From Lepidonotus clava (lineage: Eukaryota > Annelida > Polychaeta > Phyllodocida > Polynoidae): DNA of 64,000 nucleotides. The notes under the pieces were generated by a model. It worked only from the letters and a program-made list of their open reading frames with translations, ran no database searches and was not told the origin of the DNA. Made by a program: the position numbers and the translations under genes. The DNA is taken from NCBI GenBank assembly GCA_936440205.1, contig OW387148.1:24173961-24237960 (forward strand). The letters are read 5' to 3'. Below are positions 24,823 to 39,800 of the stretch, one piece after another. How positions within the stretch are numbered: the stretch's first letter is position 1; every line of letters starts with the position of its first letter.

Positions 24823-27800
24823 CTGCAAGGGAATGACAGGCATTGTGAGGTCTTATTGGCAAAAGTTGCATTAAAAAGAAAAATTTGAGGTGTGGCACGT
24901 TTTCATAATTATACATGTATTTTCACAAGCATCGCATTTTTCATTTGGGGATAGTTTAGATTCTCAGCGATTCTTAAAACATTTTTAACTTTTCAACTAT
25001 GAGGACATATCAAAGAAAATGGATTCGACCAAAACTTTAAGAAAAAATATCCGCAGAAAATGTTGTTGACAAAATTGTCTTAAAGCCCAATGAACATCTT
25101 CGTCAGAAAGTTACAGATTTGCTAGAAATATAGTTGGGGGAACTGGGAAACGTTTACTTGATCATGAATCGAAGAAAAATAGGGGGGAAAGTGGCAAGAA
25201 AAGTAAGAAAAGAAAGAAATCCTGACAACGTACCTAGTGGCGGCGGCGCCTGTAGCATAGGCGTCGTAAAGTGTATGGAGGCCTCCTGGCCCGACCCGGC
25301 CCTGGAGATGGCCTGGAGCCGCACCAGGTAGGTGGTGGCCTCCAGTAGGCTGCCCACGTTAAAGGAGTAAATTTTCTGCAAAAAAACCCACAAAACTCAT
25401 TTATTTTGAGGTGAAAATTCATTTGCCATAATCTGTGTAACCACGAAATGTATCAAAACCATGAATCAGAGTGAGGTAACAGTCAGCAGTGCTTCGGTCG
25501 ACTTGGAAACAAAATTTAATGGCTATCAGTAATTTAGTAAATTTCAATTTCTGCCTGTTGCTGGTGGTGGTAATGTGAACAGGCTGTAAGCCATTATGTT
25601 TTTTATTGTTCTTAATTTTCCTAAATGGAATAAGTCCATTCGATTTCAAAAGTTTAAGCCTTGTGGAATTAGATTGGGTCGAGTAATCATGACACGGCAG
25701 TGTAAGAAGTTGATGAGATTAGTCGGATGAGTTTTCCGACTGGTTACCAGTTACACAATTTGAAACCTGTCAACAAAAGTTACACCTATCAACTTCTGGT
25801 CCAGCCTGACATTAAGATACCGCGTCATTTGGGAAAGTCTGTATCTAGAATTATAGTAGGACAATTTTCTATTTTAGCGCCCCCTGAAATTTCAGTCGTA
25901 ACGATATCTTTTGAAGGTAAACCTCATTAATTGTTTCCCCTCTTACACGTGTGACCAACGTTAACACTCACAATGTGAATTAACAACACGTCATTTCTTG
26001 GTATGAATAGCCCAGGGAAGAACATCCTTAAAGTAATTTGATTATAATGCTTAGGTGTTCTCATTGAACAATGTATTAGCATTTACTTATTTTAAATTAC
26101 CACACTGCACGCTCGTATCCGCGATTGTGTCTTTCTTCGTCCATGCATTCATCCTCTCATACCTGATATTATTCTCCCTCTTTTTCGGAAGTTATACCTA
26201 TACATGACTTGTATACACAATAAGTATGCTTAAAGCATCATAATGTCCCATTCCTGTCATCTGAAACTCAATAATGACTATGTAAACTTAAAAAGCGAAT
26301 TTCGACAATAAGTTGGCTGAGTGATTATCTACAGAAGGTCTTTTTCTCCAGATTTCTTGACGATATTCTTCAATCAATCGAAAAAGAACATATCGCATAA
26401 TTGAATTATGCTGTGTTTTGTATGTATACCCTTATTGGAAGAGTTTTGTTTTTGTGAAAAAGATTTTTGGTAAATGACGATAATTCAAAAAGATCACATG
26501 AGCAGTGCCCTTAAACCCTAGTGATATCCAAACATACATTGTTTTGTCCCTGCTGGGCGGCGCTCTTGGAGAGGACCTTGGTGAGGGCCGTGTCCTGGTC
26601 CATGAGCAGCAGGGCCGAGTCGTCGGGGCTCTCCACGGTCTGCCCCCAGATGACCCTGTAGCCTGTTATAGGGGCGTCCGACAGGGGCTCCCTCCAGTTG
26701 ACGCGGGCCGTGATGTTGGTCTGCTTGATGAGGAAGGTGTGCGTCAGGCTGGGCGGCTCTTCCGGTACCCGCGGCACTGAGGGGGAGGAGAAGGGGGGTT
26801 AGACACTGGAGGAAGCGTAGGTGTTATACTTAACTACTTGACTATTAAAACCCACATCAACTACACTGAACTATTGATGTTTACTTCACTACTGAAACTC
26901 AGTTCAACTAAACTGAACTAATGATGTTTGGAATAGGCGCACTGCAATATCTTAGATCAATTGCTTTGGAGTGGTATTAATTATAATACTATGCTTTGAA
27001 TAATATTACTTTAAAACTGATACCATCGTAATCAATTTATCATAATTAATGCGAATACAATATATCTCAAAACTTAGTTTTTTTTAGTAATCAAAGCTGA
27101 GTGTCCATGAACCATTACATTACAGGCAGATTTTGATCCGAGTTATCCGGCTTAGCAAAACAATTCCTTTAAGCGCTCGACCTAAGGAAAATATACCACA
27201 TCTATAAGGATGTGTGTATTCTTTTACCATTCTAGAATAATCTTAGGAGCAATACATACTATATTGAAACTTCCTTATTAACAAGAAGCAAATGACTATC
27301 AAAGTTCCGATCGTTGCAACGATCGATGTTCGCCCTTAACATAACAATGGACATTTCATTGTGTTTGAAAGGTAATTGAATGAAATGTCAATATATCTAA
27401 TGTATGTAATCTATAGCAATGGTCTATAGAACCTGGTCCTACAACCTGAAGGCTATATGGGCTATGAGTAGTGATCACCACCACCACTGCTGCTGTCACA
27501 CACAACTCAGGGAGGGGCTTAGGAAAGGGGCTCCTACTACAAGTAGGGCCTACTAGGTCCCTGCACCCACCCACCCAGGCTTGCCCACCTGCAGGTGACA
27601 GTGGAGGTCCTAATGTGGAGGGGTAACCCACTTCTGGCTTCTCAAACTGCACCCTCCCCCACCCCCACTCCTTGAACTGAGTTCAAGGAGTGGGGGTGGG
27701 GGAGGGTGCAGGGGAGAGGCCTGCCCACTCAATAACACTTGATGCACACTAATTGTCCTTGCTTACAAATGCATGCCGGTGGACAAAGGCCTGTAGCTAC

Positions 27801-30800
27801 TTGTATGTAAGATTGTGTAACCGGGCAATCAGATCAAAGCCCAAATACCTACAAAAGACATGACTGATTGAGTGAGCCCTTCCCATAAGCTACAATACTA
27901 AAAACTATAATTAAGGGCTCACAAAAAATGAGGCATATAAATTATCCGATTTCAACAAACATAACTCATCAGACCTAACAAAATGGATAGCCGCCCCAAA
28001 ACTATAAACATTAATCGTGCTTACTGTTGGTGGGGCAGTCAGGCTGGACGGAGCCCTGCACGTCGACCTGGCCACAGGAGGGGGTGGAGAAGGTGACGCG
28101 CACCTCGGGCCCCACCAGCCCGTCGTCACACACCGGCTGTACCTTCAGGTTGTACCGGCAGTCGAACTTCAGGTCGTAGATCAGGAAAAACTGCTCCTAA
28201 AGGTACAGAAAAAGAACAATTATTACGCTGCTTAAATCAAATATCAAAATATCAATATTTAATTCAAATATTGTTATCTTATCAACTTGCGCCATGTATC
28301 TGTTTTGTTTCTTTTGTAACAGATTTACGTGTCCTATTTGAGAAACTGTGTATTAGCCTGGCTTACACTGGCAAAAGATATGTATAGTTAATATCTAATA
28401 TATATTCTCAGTAAACAAAAGTCAGGAATATTCAAACCCATTCGGACGATTGGCTTGTTAGCTAATATAGACCTTATATAGGCCTGTAGGGAGTTTGTGT
28501 TTGCGCATGCGTGTTCCTTTGGCGCCACTACCAGTCGGGGGTCAAGCGCGACTTTCCAGCCAATGAGGAGTGTCCTTTTGTACCACGTGACACAACATGG
28601 CCGCCCCCATGGTGCATCTCCCTACAGGCCTATAGTAGCAACGACGAATATTTGAACGCCTATACTCTTTAATAGTAAAACATATATCTATGGATCATTA
28701 TCAAGGGTTTTATTTTTAACTAAAATATCAGGACGGTTATAATTTATTATATTAGGGTTTATTCATAAAGGTGTTAAAAAGGTGAACGTACGTGCGTGGT
28801 GGCCGACATGGACTTGGCGTGGGCCGACTCGTCGTCGGGGTCGGCGATGCACACCTCGGCGATCCAGTGGATCAGCGACTTGTCCACGCACCTCTCGTAG
28901 CCTGCAGGAACATGGGTGGGGGAAACATGAAGACTGGACTCAAAATCATGAATATAAGATTATGAATATAAGAATACTTAAAAGGTACTGAACCATATGA
29001 GTCTACATTGGCCTGGAATAAGTATATTGGGACCGACACTGCCTTTACTCATCTCAGAAAATACTGAACTTGTCACTTGACTTTGTACCTCTCACATTAT
29101 ACATTCACAAACAGACTGTATGTCATTGTAATCAAATGAGGACTACAAGAATTTAATAAAATCGTTTGATAAACTCTATAATTTTTAAAAATGTCTTCGG
29201 TTTGCCTAAGCTGCCCACACCTCCTTCATTAACAAGGTCTATGCTTGCGCGTAGAAAACAACTATGTAGTGTAAGAACGATTCGAAACATTATTTTGCAT
29301 CTCAAGATTATAACCTACCTTCCACGACTATCCATGAAGCAATGTGAAAACAACCATATATTCTTTTACTATCATAAAGGACATTGGTATAGTGCAGTTG
29401 ATTTTGTATTTTGATGTCCTTTTCTTGTTATGATCATAATAACGGATTTTGTTACAGTAAGAAGTTCCTCGGTTTATCAATTAATCTGTGATAATTGAAT
29501 CAATGTGACCGATGTTGCAGTCATTACAAAACCATCATGTAAGTCATTGTTTACTCAACCAATTCCCCATACTATTTCTTTACTTTTATGAAGTTGGACA
29601 TTTTCACAATCTTCTACATTAGTTTGTCTTTAAACATATTGTGTGTCATTACAATTTCATTACAATACCAACGACATGTACATGTACATAGTCATTTCTT
29701 TCCTTTCCACCAAAAATACACTTAACAAACCCATTAGTGACGCTCCCTGGGAAATCCAAGCTTAGGGTATGTTAAAACGTGTCATGTATATTTAGCTATC
29801 AATAATCCCATGTGAGTTACAACCTTAAGGTTAGTATCCAGGTGGCGCCACATTGCCCCTTAGTTCGTGTACGTACCAGGAGGGGGCGCCCAGGTGACGT
29901 TGGCCTTGAGCAGCCCGTTGTGGAAGAAGGGCGGGTTGACGGTGAGGTTCTGTAGGGGCGGCGGGGTGGGCCGCAGCTTGGACGGCGGGGCCGTGCGGCC
30001 GGCTGGAGGGAGAAACAAACACAGGTCAACAATGAGAAATATAGGATGTGTAAATAAGATTGAAAAGTAGCTACAGAGTAAAAGAAGTAAAGAAACGTCA
30101 GGATTTGTGAAGTTGTGCAGAGTAATAGCGTAGATTCTATGTTACAGTGATGCCAAACTAGTGAGTGCTTTCAGTTTTATTTTATTCTATACATATATTG
30201 AATTCGCTCTACTCATTTGGTGATTATTGACGCAGACCATTAGTTATTTTAGCTGGTATAAGAAACGATGGTATAGTAGTTGTTATTTCTATGAGACATT
30301 CAGGAATAAAGTTTGAGTGAAAGATGCTAAGTACGTCATATACCATATCTCTGAGATCAGAATACCAATAAAAGTGTTGTGATTATGGTACATATCAGAA
30401 GGTTCCCAAATTACGAATTGCAAAATGAAGTGTATTATAAGAAAAAGACTTCCAATGATGAGAGGTATGGGAATGGGGAAATACTAAAACACTACAAATC
30501 TAATCTGGAACAGATGGAAATGAAATGACTAATAAGTTAAGATTTGGGACAATAAAGTCGGGAATGGTTCTTTTTCCTTCCTATAATAAAATGGGAAAGA
30601 TACTAGGCACAGTGAAAAAAATATTATAATATTCTATTGCATGTAGAACAGGATTATACCTCGATGAATAAAGACTGTAGACGACTTTGAGGACCCGCCC
30701 ACCAACGGTATACTATGAAAATGTTAGCATTTTTGGCATTTGGAACATTTATAGGAATTCTCTCCTGCAATATTATACCAACTTTCATCTGACAAAAACA

Positions 30801-33800
30801 TGCAAAGTTAGGTCACATCAAATACTAATACACGACCACGGACACCGTCTACCCTATCTACTTCCATACCGGACACATGCAGGCCTAAGGTACCGAAGAG
30901 GTTGATCGGGTGAAAAACAGGACTAAGAAAGTTGACCTTTTGTCTAAAATAAGGTACTTCTTATACAAAGATAGAGCCATGCGAATTTGCTTGCCTATTG
31001 GGGCAGATGCAGAATGGTTATTGTTTTCATCTAAATAGATTCATCTGTGTCTAATTCTGTCTTGTTTTGTCCATGTATACGAATAAAGTTAAAGTCCATG
31101 TAGTTATGTGATCACATTGACATTTATTCGCAATTCGATGTGACATTTTCTATTAGAAAATACGTGTGATAAACATGGTGCATAAATTTGCTCACACAGT
31201 TAAAGGTTAAAGTTCTTTGGATCTAAAATTGTCTTTAAAGTAAGTAAAATGCGCGAATGAAATTTCAATATGAACACATTTGATATTAGCCTTTCTCTTT
31301 AGCGTCCCTGTCCACCTCAACACCTCATTATCGCAGATTCTCGCGAGTTCTCGCGACATTTACTCACACTCCGCGCCTGTCTGTTCGTCTGAGACACGTG
31401 ACTGAGCCCCTGACGTTCTCGCGAGACCTTCTGTTACGGCGAGACCGAAATATAAACAGTCTATAGTCCACTACTGAACAACATGAGTCGATCAAAGGTC
31501 GTTTAATTCAGAGAAAAGTTGAATATTTGGGGGCGAAGCTACACACTGGGAAGCTATGTTCTAGAAAGCGAAGGCAAAAGAAGACCTGTCTATCAGTCTT
31601 TGTAAAAATGATGCCTATATTCTATGGAATGTTTTTCGTTGCGAGATGAAATTGTTAGTAACAGAAAGATATAGTACATACATGAAGAACAGAACTTAGT
31701 TCTTGCACCCTTAAGTCTAATACTTATAAAGCCAAACTTGATTTTTCTATTAGTAAGAGGAATAGCACTACAGCAATGGGAAAGTTCCCCCAATAACAAG
31801 GATAGGAAATACAGCTACACATGATTCTTGAATCAAAGCACATTGCTATAGACTCAAGAATCTAAAATTGTTGAAATTTCAATAAAGGTAGCTTTTATCA
31901 ATGCATTATTGACAACATGAACCATAGTTATTTGATGAAAGAGTAACGGTGAGAAGTGGAGAAGTAGTGTCTTGTCGGAACTTACCGTTTTGTGTGGCTT
32001 GAGGTAGTGCGTATGACGTGATGTACATGCTCGTACGTTCACCTTTTAATCTCAAATCTCCATATTGACTTATAGCTAAGACCTACAATGGATCAGAACA
32101 AAAAAAAGTGTAAATGTTAAAATAGATACAAGTATGTTTTGAAGATGATAAGGACATAAATCATTCTTTACCCAAATGGGATTTCCCTAAAATGACCAAA
32201 TCCAGGAGCACTTGTGTTTTGAGTGGCCCTAACGTTCCGAGAGATTTCCGACAACAATATGCCTATTACCTATATCTTTAATCTGACCTTGTAATTGTGA
32301 TCTTACTCAAATCATGAACATACAAAGAAACATGGCAAAACATTCCAGCCGTCTGAGGAAGAAGGACCTCACGTATGCAACCAAAATAACATAGTGAGTA
32401 GTATAACAGAGATGCCCTACAACTCGGGGGGATGTTGAGCTTTTTAAACATTTCTCATTCTCATTTCTCTTGCCATAATCAGGTAGGGAAATTGTTAACA
32501 AAATCGCAAAGAAATGTAAACAGACAAGCTGATTGCATTTCCAAAGAGTGTCACTGATTTGACAACTTTCAACTTGTTCCATTTCATGTAAGTAGTATAC
32601 GGGAAGTGTCCTATAACTCGGGACGGAACGTTGAGTTCAGTGTTCTGGAACGCTACCATATTGTACATCAAATCGAGGTCATGCAGTATGGCCATTTATT
32701 ACAAGCTTGATTATTGGGCAATTTGAATCAAATCTGTCAATTATTTTTTTATTAAATCCACCAAAATGTGCCCAAGGCATGCCTAACTGACATGATGGAT
32801 CCACGGAACGGACAGACAGCCAAAAATGTAGTTCTACTGGGTTGGAAAGGAACCACAAAAACACATGAAAGTATTCAGGTTTTCCGCCTCACCAATAATG
32901 ACGAGTCATTTGATTTGGCAATTTGGTACTAGGTGGAAAAGTGGGAGCGCTGTATTTAAGGTTAGGGGCCCTGTAAATTAATTCGCCATCAATCGCCGAT
33001 AATGACTTAATTTTCCGGTTGCCCCCTGCCTTTCACAGGTGTTAAAAACAAGGGTCCTCTTCCTGTTTTATGTGAAGGTCAGTGAAGCACTTCAAGGTCG
33101 TTCCCATTAGCAATCAGGGAACACCCATTACCGACCTGACCTTTGGTTGGCAGCCATTTTCCTCTTTTGCGACAGTCCGCAAACCGGCCGGAAATGGTGA
33201 AAGATCAGCCGGAAATAATGTTGTCCATGGGCAAAAGAGCAGGGCTGTTACAATCATTTGAGGGCAGTCGTTTTTGTCCTGTTTGCCGTGTCTTAAAACT
33301 CGGTGGGCAAATAATTGAACTGTCACCACAGGGTACCGGGTATCCGTATCACAAGTGAGATAGGTTGGAAACAGCCATCGACAGCAATAACAAAGTGAGG
33401 ATGTCAGTTTGCAGGAGGTGTCCAACTCAGGCAACATTTGGCATTGATTTCACATAATACCAACAATATCATTTTATCTTCTATGAATTACAGTTTCATT
33501 TCCCGTCTTTGGAAATGCGCTCAAAAGTTATAAGGCTTGCTCCATCTCAACGGCCAAAAACATCTATCACACTGTACTTAAAAAAAACTGTATGTGCCGT
33601 TCTATTGAATTGAGGCAGCAGACGCCCAGGATGCGTGTGACATATGGCATTGCAGAATACAAAGACTTTCTCCCTGCTACATTCTCAGCTATGATGCCTG
33701 TATCTTTATTTGAAATAACACAAAATGTTCTACGCTATAGCTCCGACACATTGCAAAGTACTGGAGGCATGCAAAGTAAAAATCAAACAATTGAAAGATA

Positions 33801-36800
33801 TTGTTCTGCAGTTGCAATGAATTTTGAATATAATTGATTGAGACCTTACCCACGGTAATATATTTGGTTTACCCTTATGTTTAGAATATTGAAAAGCTAA
33901 GGGAATCGCTTTGTGGCAAGAGAACAATGACTACACGTCGGATGGATTTGACATTTAGGATATGAATACAAAAGATGACTCTCAATGTAGGCCAAGGTTC
34001 CATTAAGGTCCTCCCAAAAGTATCCCTGACATCAATGCGCCGAGTGTTATCTAGCTTGTGGGGAAAAAACCATCAATATTCGCTTATTCTGGACATAAAC
34101 CAGTATTGTTATGATCCGTATGGATTTTAAAAGCCGATATACATTTGATATGAACATCCCGTCAAACATTTTTATCATTATAAAGAAAGAAGAGGGGGAA
34201 CTCCTTACCTGTACAAAATAGGTTGTATCTGCAGCTAAATTTTGTAACTCGAATGAAAGCTGGTCCTGAAATGAAGAAAGAAGTATGTTATTCTTTACTT
34301 CAGGGAAGATACATCGACAAGGAGATATCCGCAGATGAATGTTTTTCTACGGCAATCTCTATTTCTCACTACAGTTAGCACTTGTCGTACATTTGGAGGT
34401 GGCTAATAATACCCCCTGCATTAGTGGACGAACTACAAGTGGGAACCACGAATCTGCATTTTACCCGTCCGGGGCAAAGTCATGGGACAGAGGCAGGGTC
34501 ACACCAGATGCACTTAGTTGCTATGGCAACATGGTCAAAGCAGCCAATTAGCGCCGCCGACACAGCCGAGCAGTGGGTGAAAGACGCTGATGCATTGGTC
34601 GATGTCTCGCCCAAGGAAATACTGGCCTGGCCTTTCGACTAGAGTTGGCCACGGTTTTATTTTATTTAAGATTGTTCCATACTATCTTTATTCTATTTCA
34701 TTTGGTACTATTTCTATACATACTTTTTATACATTCTTTATAGTATGATACTTACCCCTGGTAGGGCCTTTTTATGCTCTCGTAAAGAAACTAATTGTGC
34801 TGAAACAGTCTTTAGTCGTTTGCTCCAGTATACCTTAAAACACAAAAACATCAAATAACCAATCAATCAAGAACATACATGATTTGTGTAGAATATAGAA
34901 ATTCATCAACCATAAAACTACACAGTCACTTTCGTTTTGACTCTTATGTTCAACATACCCGCCAAAAATGGCCTTTTTTGAAATAGTATTCATGAAGTGC
35001 GTTTTTCCATCAGCTCATGGTTGATAAGCTAACCGACATCCGAAGTTATCAATCATAATTATCAAAGGTTGCCATAAAAAACATAACAGTGGAAATAAAA
35101 AGGTAAAAAGTTCTTCCCCTTACCTTATATCGAGATACCGGGAGATCTGATCGCTTAGGGGGTTTCCAATGAATCGTCACGTGGATTTTGTTAACCTCAA
35201 TCCTTGTTTCACCTTCCGATAAGTTCTGTGGTGGGCCTGGCGGTTGGGGCTCTGTCAAATGAACAAGAAATAAGACATAATTTGTTAGGCCAAGCTAACA
35301 GTATGATTGGGACTGCTAGATAGCTAACTCTTTCAAAGACAATAAGTTCATCTAAGGTACCCAAAACAGTATGTTGAGACTTAAAATCAATATCACAAAG
35401 GGTTTATGCGTTGAAGTGAAACAAATAAATGATGCAAGCGATTATTTGATTATATTTTGCAATACAATGATATATGACTGTATATTCCTATTCATTGACA
35501 TGTATCATTACAGCTAGTCAGAGGTTGTGAATGATGCAGCTCTAGGAGGTCAAAGCGTTAAGATGGACAGACTCAGATGAAGAATGATACTGTGAGATAC
35601 TGGTCAGAGTGCGGATTGTTTCGTGAAAAGAAACTAAATGTGTGTAAATTGCGATAGTGTACAGAAAGTGCATATCTAACTAAGAGGATATGTCACACGT
35701 TGTCACTTTACGTTTTGTTTGAGAAACATTAAGATAGGTTATATTTTGGTCTTCTAATTGATAATGATTTGCAGTGTTTTAAACAAAAAGGGGTTTTCAG
35801 TATTTTTTCATGGGCATTGTAAAAACCCATCCAACTTGATGCAATGCAAGGCAATCCCCTAATCTAAATGTTTCACTTCAGAGTTGGCCAGTCACCGACC
35901 AAAAGAAAATAAACAGAGAGGACACGGTGAATGCCAACGATCGGGCGGTTGGCCTTTGCCGCTGACAGCAATGCCCCTGATCACAATTGTTGATAAATAA
36001 TCATGAGGAATTTTCCCCTTGATCTGTCTAAAGAAAGGCCGGCCAGGATAGCCCGGCCTTGGGTCCCCCAAGCAAACACAGCCGTTGATTACTCTTTTCA
36101 ATCGGCCGGCCGTAATTCCATTTCTGGACGGGAAACCATCGGTTAGATTAGCAGTCGGCGGCGTCCATTTCCCGGCCAGCACACGACCGACGGCCGAGTT
36201 TGTTCATTTGTTGTGTTTTCCTTTCATTTCGCAGGGCAAACATTAGTCGTTGCAGACGACAGGGGACGCAGGAACGCAAAGTGACAAGATTTGCTAGCCT
36301 CGTAGAACCAGACGCCCCGACCCCACTCTCCAAGCACTGCTTGGCAACGCGCCCCTTATATCTGAACGCCTTGTATCCGCCGTCAACGACGGCCGCCGAC
36401 GTCAAGGCGTCTGCTTGGAGAGCAAAGCGGTGGCGGTGGGAGGCAATATTCAGGGGGCACAGCACCAAATTGAGCAGATCGGGAGGTGCGACGTGGGGTC
36501 AATCTGGCGAGATGGCAACTGTCAGTTGTTACCGACGCCGTCGTCAAGGGACCGGCCGACGCAGTGGGGGTCCCGGGGTGGTAGGGGGGTTTGCCGCCCT
36601 CCAGACCCCAACCCACGGCGTCACCCCAGGACAAGGCGACCGGGGCTGATTGCGACTGTCAAACGTATGTGTGGCGATGGCGATCGGGGTGAATTGGCTT
36701 CATGAGTTGTGAGACAGTAATCTGGCTAGTGAGACCTAACCTCCCTAAGGGGCGTACCAAGCGCCCCTACTAGCAGGTCAACCTCCAAGTCTCATCTTGT

Positions 36801-39800
36801 TTCCGAACTCGCCACTACACGATATACAAACCGGTGGATTTTAGAATGACAGGAATTTAGACTTTTGAACTTGGAAAGACACGAGAGTGTGTGGGCCAAA
36901 AGCTCGCTTACATAATCATAACTTTAGATCCAGGATTACAAATATGATGTCAAATTCACATATCTGGAGATACAAACAGAGTTGGAAAACCTTATTCGTT
37001 TTTTTCTGCTAAACAGGGACCTTATATAGGCCTAAAGGCAAAATTATATTGTATATTGTGTACCGACAAAATCCACGAAAACCACAATACCTGGTGCAGT
37101 GTGTGCCCTCAACCTTCACTATCTCATTTGGGTCCTGTTCATTCAGTGCATATTTTGCAAATAATCAATGTATAATCAACAAACCTTAACAAACTGATAA
37201 ACCTTCACAGTGTGCTGTACAGGTCTATAGCTACGTTATTGGTGCAGAACAGAAGTTAACAGTGTGAGAGTGAACAGTCTTAGATACAGTCAACCTTGTC
37301 ATAAATAAGTAAACTATCATTGTGATACCTTAACCTAGAAGGAAATTAGGTTCTATCGCCTTACCTGACACTAAGCACCGTGAGTAATGAAAAGGTAGAT
37401 TGTTAGAAAGAAGCACAGACTATGAAACACATCTAGAAATTAGGTTGGTAGAAATGGTTAGCAAACTAGCAAATTCATAAAACACACGCCTTTGACAAGT
37501 CAATGATAACATACCAATTCCTAAATAAACATTAACGTGCACATCTATTAAGAAAATAAACCCCTTTACTTCAGGATTTTTTCATAATAATACCTTTTGT
37601 ATAGTTTTGCTTGTCTGTCAAAATTAATTAAGTAACTGACTCCTGATATGTATATATAAACCTTTATCTAATGGGTAAACATTTTAATAGAATATGTATA
37701 CACTCATTTCATTACCAGTAGACTTATTTAACCCAATCTGATATTTGGAGATTATTATGCGAAGCAGAGTAACCAGATAGTAATATCCATAAGTGACCAC
37801 TGGTATCCAATCATTAGTCTGTCCCACGCATTGCTATTAAAAAAACTACCTTCTCCCATCTTAAAGACCCAGGCCTACTGCAGATACCAGAACCAGGCGG
37901 AGCCCCTTCTGGTCCTGGTTACCCCCGGCCGCTCCAGCCCCACATAACCCACTTGATCCCACTCTGAGACCAGCCTCATTTACCCGGCCACCACCAGCCT
38001 AGTCCTCTGAAGGAGGGGTCTTTACCTGGGACTAATTATCCCAGAACCCAGGTGGGGTATGGCGCTGCTGGATTGGGGGAAAGACAGCAATTTTGGCACT
38101 CGAGTATTTACTCTTTTTATGTGCATATCTACTGAATGAGTGTTATTTCCTACAAAATAATTCTGAAATGTATACTTATGCTCTTTTTAACTGTTAGTGG
38201 TTATTTACATTGATTTAGAGGAGGGAGGAAACAGTAAATTATTATCACTGAGCTGAGTTTGTTTATAGGGGATAAATAGGTTCGAGGACAAGTAGTGTTC
38301 TGGAAGGAGGGCTGGTAATATGGACGTTTTGGGTCATAGGAGATTTGCCATAGGCTAACCAGCCTTTGGGGCTTGGGGTCAAAGTAGGTTAACCAAAGGT
38401 GCGCAGGGAGACAACATGTTACGCTAGAGGGGCACCTGACCTCCCACGTGACCCCACTCTCAGCCAATCATAATCCAGGGATTGCAGATAGTGTGTTTTG
38501 TTGTTCCTAAGATGCCAGCGTTCGATCCAGATGCGCACGCGCTCTTTGGTTGTTCCCATTGAATGTTCACTGGGTGGGTTTGGAGGAAACCATCCCCAAA
38601 TATTGCCTGGATCTGTCCACAGGAAAGTTTTCCTTTGCAAAGTTACGCCCCCTAAAAGAGGAAGAGCAAACTGCGTAACTCGGTTTGGCCCAAGGAACTC
38701 TGGACGTGACTGGAATTCTTTGCTTGCAGGAAAACGGATCTTTTCTGGTGAGGCGGACAACGTCTTTGACAACGCCTTCATTTCAAGGAGAAATTCTATT
38801 TGCACGATGCCACCCTCCACACGCCACCTTTCAGGGAAGGGGATACACTCCTTTTTGATTCGCTCAGGACAATTTCGCAGTTTATCTTTGGCCGGGCTTG
38901 GGCTGGAGGGAGTAGGCTTAATTGCAGGGGCATACACACATGCCGACAGGGAATCCACTTTAAGAGGCAGGAGCGTGGAATGTGCGTTCACTGTGTTTGT
39001 CAGTTTTATACGGAAGCAGGGAGGGAGGGGGGCGGAAGGTCCTGACTGCGTTGTGGGCGATTTCCCCTCTCCTTTGATTCCATAAAACCAACACCACTGA
39101 CAAGAACAAAGTGTGAGGATGAAAGAGGAACAAAGCTGTCGGCCCTGGAGGTAATTGCATCAGGGTGCAGGACATTGTAAAATCCGACAGATACGGAGAG
39201 GGCTTGATTCAATCTAGGCAGTAATAGGAGGTGCGGCCCGGGGCTGCCCTCGGGCGGGCACGGCGCCCGACGACCGGCCAGCAGGCCCGGCGCTAATTGG
39301 TTAATCCAGTCATGTGGTACGGGCAGATTGCCTCGTGCAGAAGACACCTGCTGCTCTCTGATTGTTGCCTCCCAGGACACAGACGCCCGCCGCCAAAAGT
39401 TGGATCCCTAACTGCTGCTGTTAGGTGGGAGGAGCTGGATCCAACCGTGCCTTGCCTTACTTTTCCCCACTTTCCCCAAAGTAGCCACCCCACCCCCCCA
39501 CCCCCACTGAACACTACTCTCACACACCCCTCAAGCCATCCCTGAACGCCCCTACTGAGTTGAGGCCCGAGTAGCCCTTCCAGCGATTGCCCCCACGCCC
39601 TCCCACCCCTGATCCCACCCTGCCCTCCCCCTGTATGCCCCCTGCTGCCCCCTGTGGCCCGGGGCTTCTAATTAAACGCCGGGTCACCAGGGGGAGCGCG
39701 TGTCAGGTGCCCGAGCTAATACAGTTGTGGCTTCTGACAAGTTGTTCGTCGGCCGCCACCACCGGTGACAACCCGACCCGGGCCGCCTCATATTTGCCCC

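Noticed and set aside
36200-36705. Open frames of 96-149 residues on the plus strand
   Set aside because: They are Arg/Pro/Gly-rich, lie in a GC-rich island with frames open on both strands, and have no recognisable domain.
38419-39085. Overlapping ~190-residue open frames on both strands
   Set aside because: No family similarity, no splice or start context, and both strands are open, as expected from local composition. Kept only as a candidate regulatory block.
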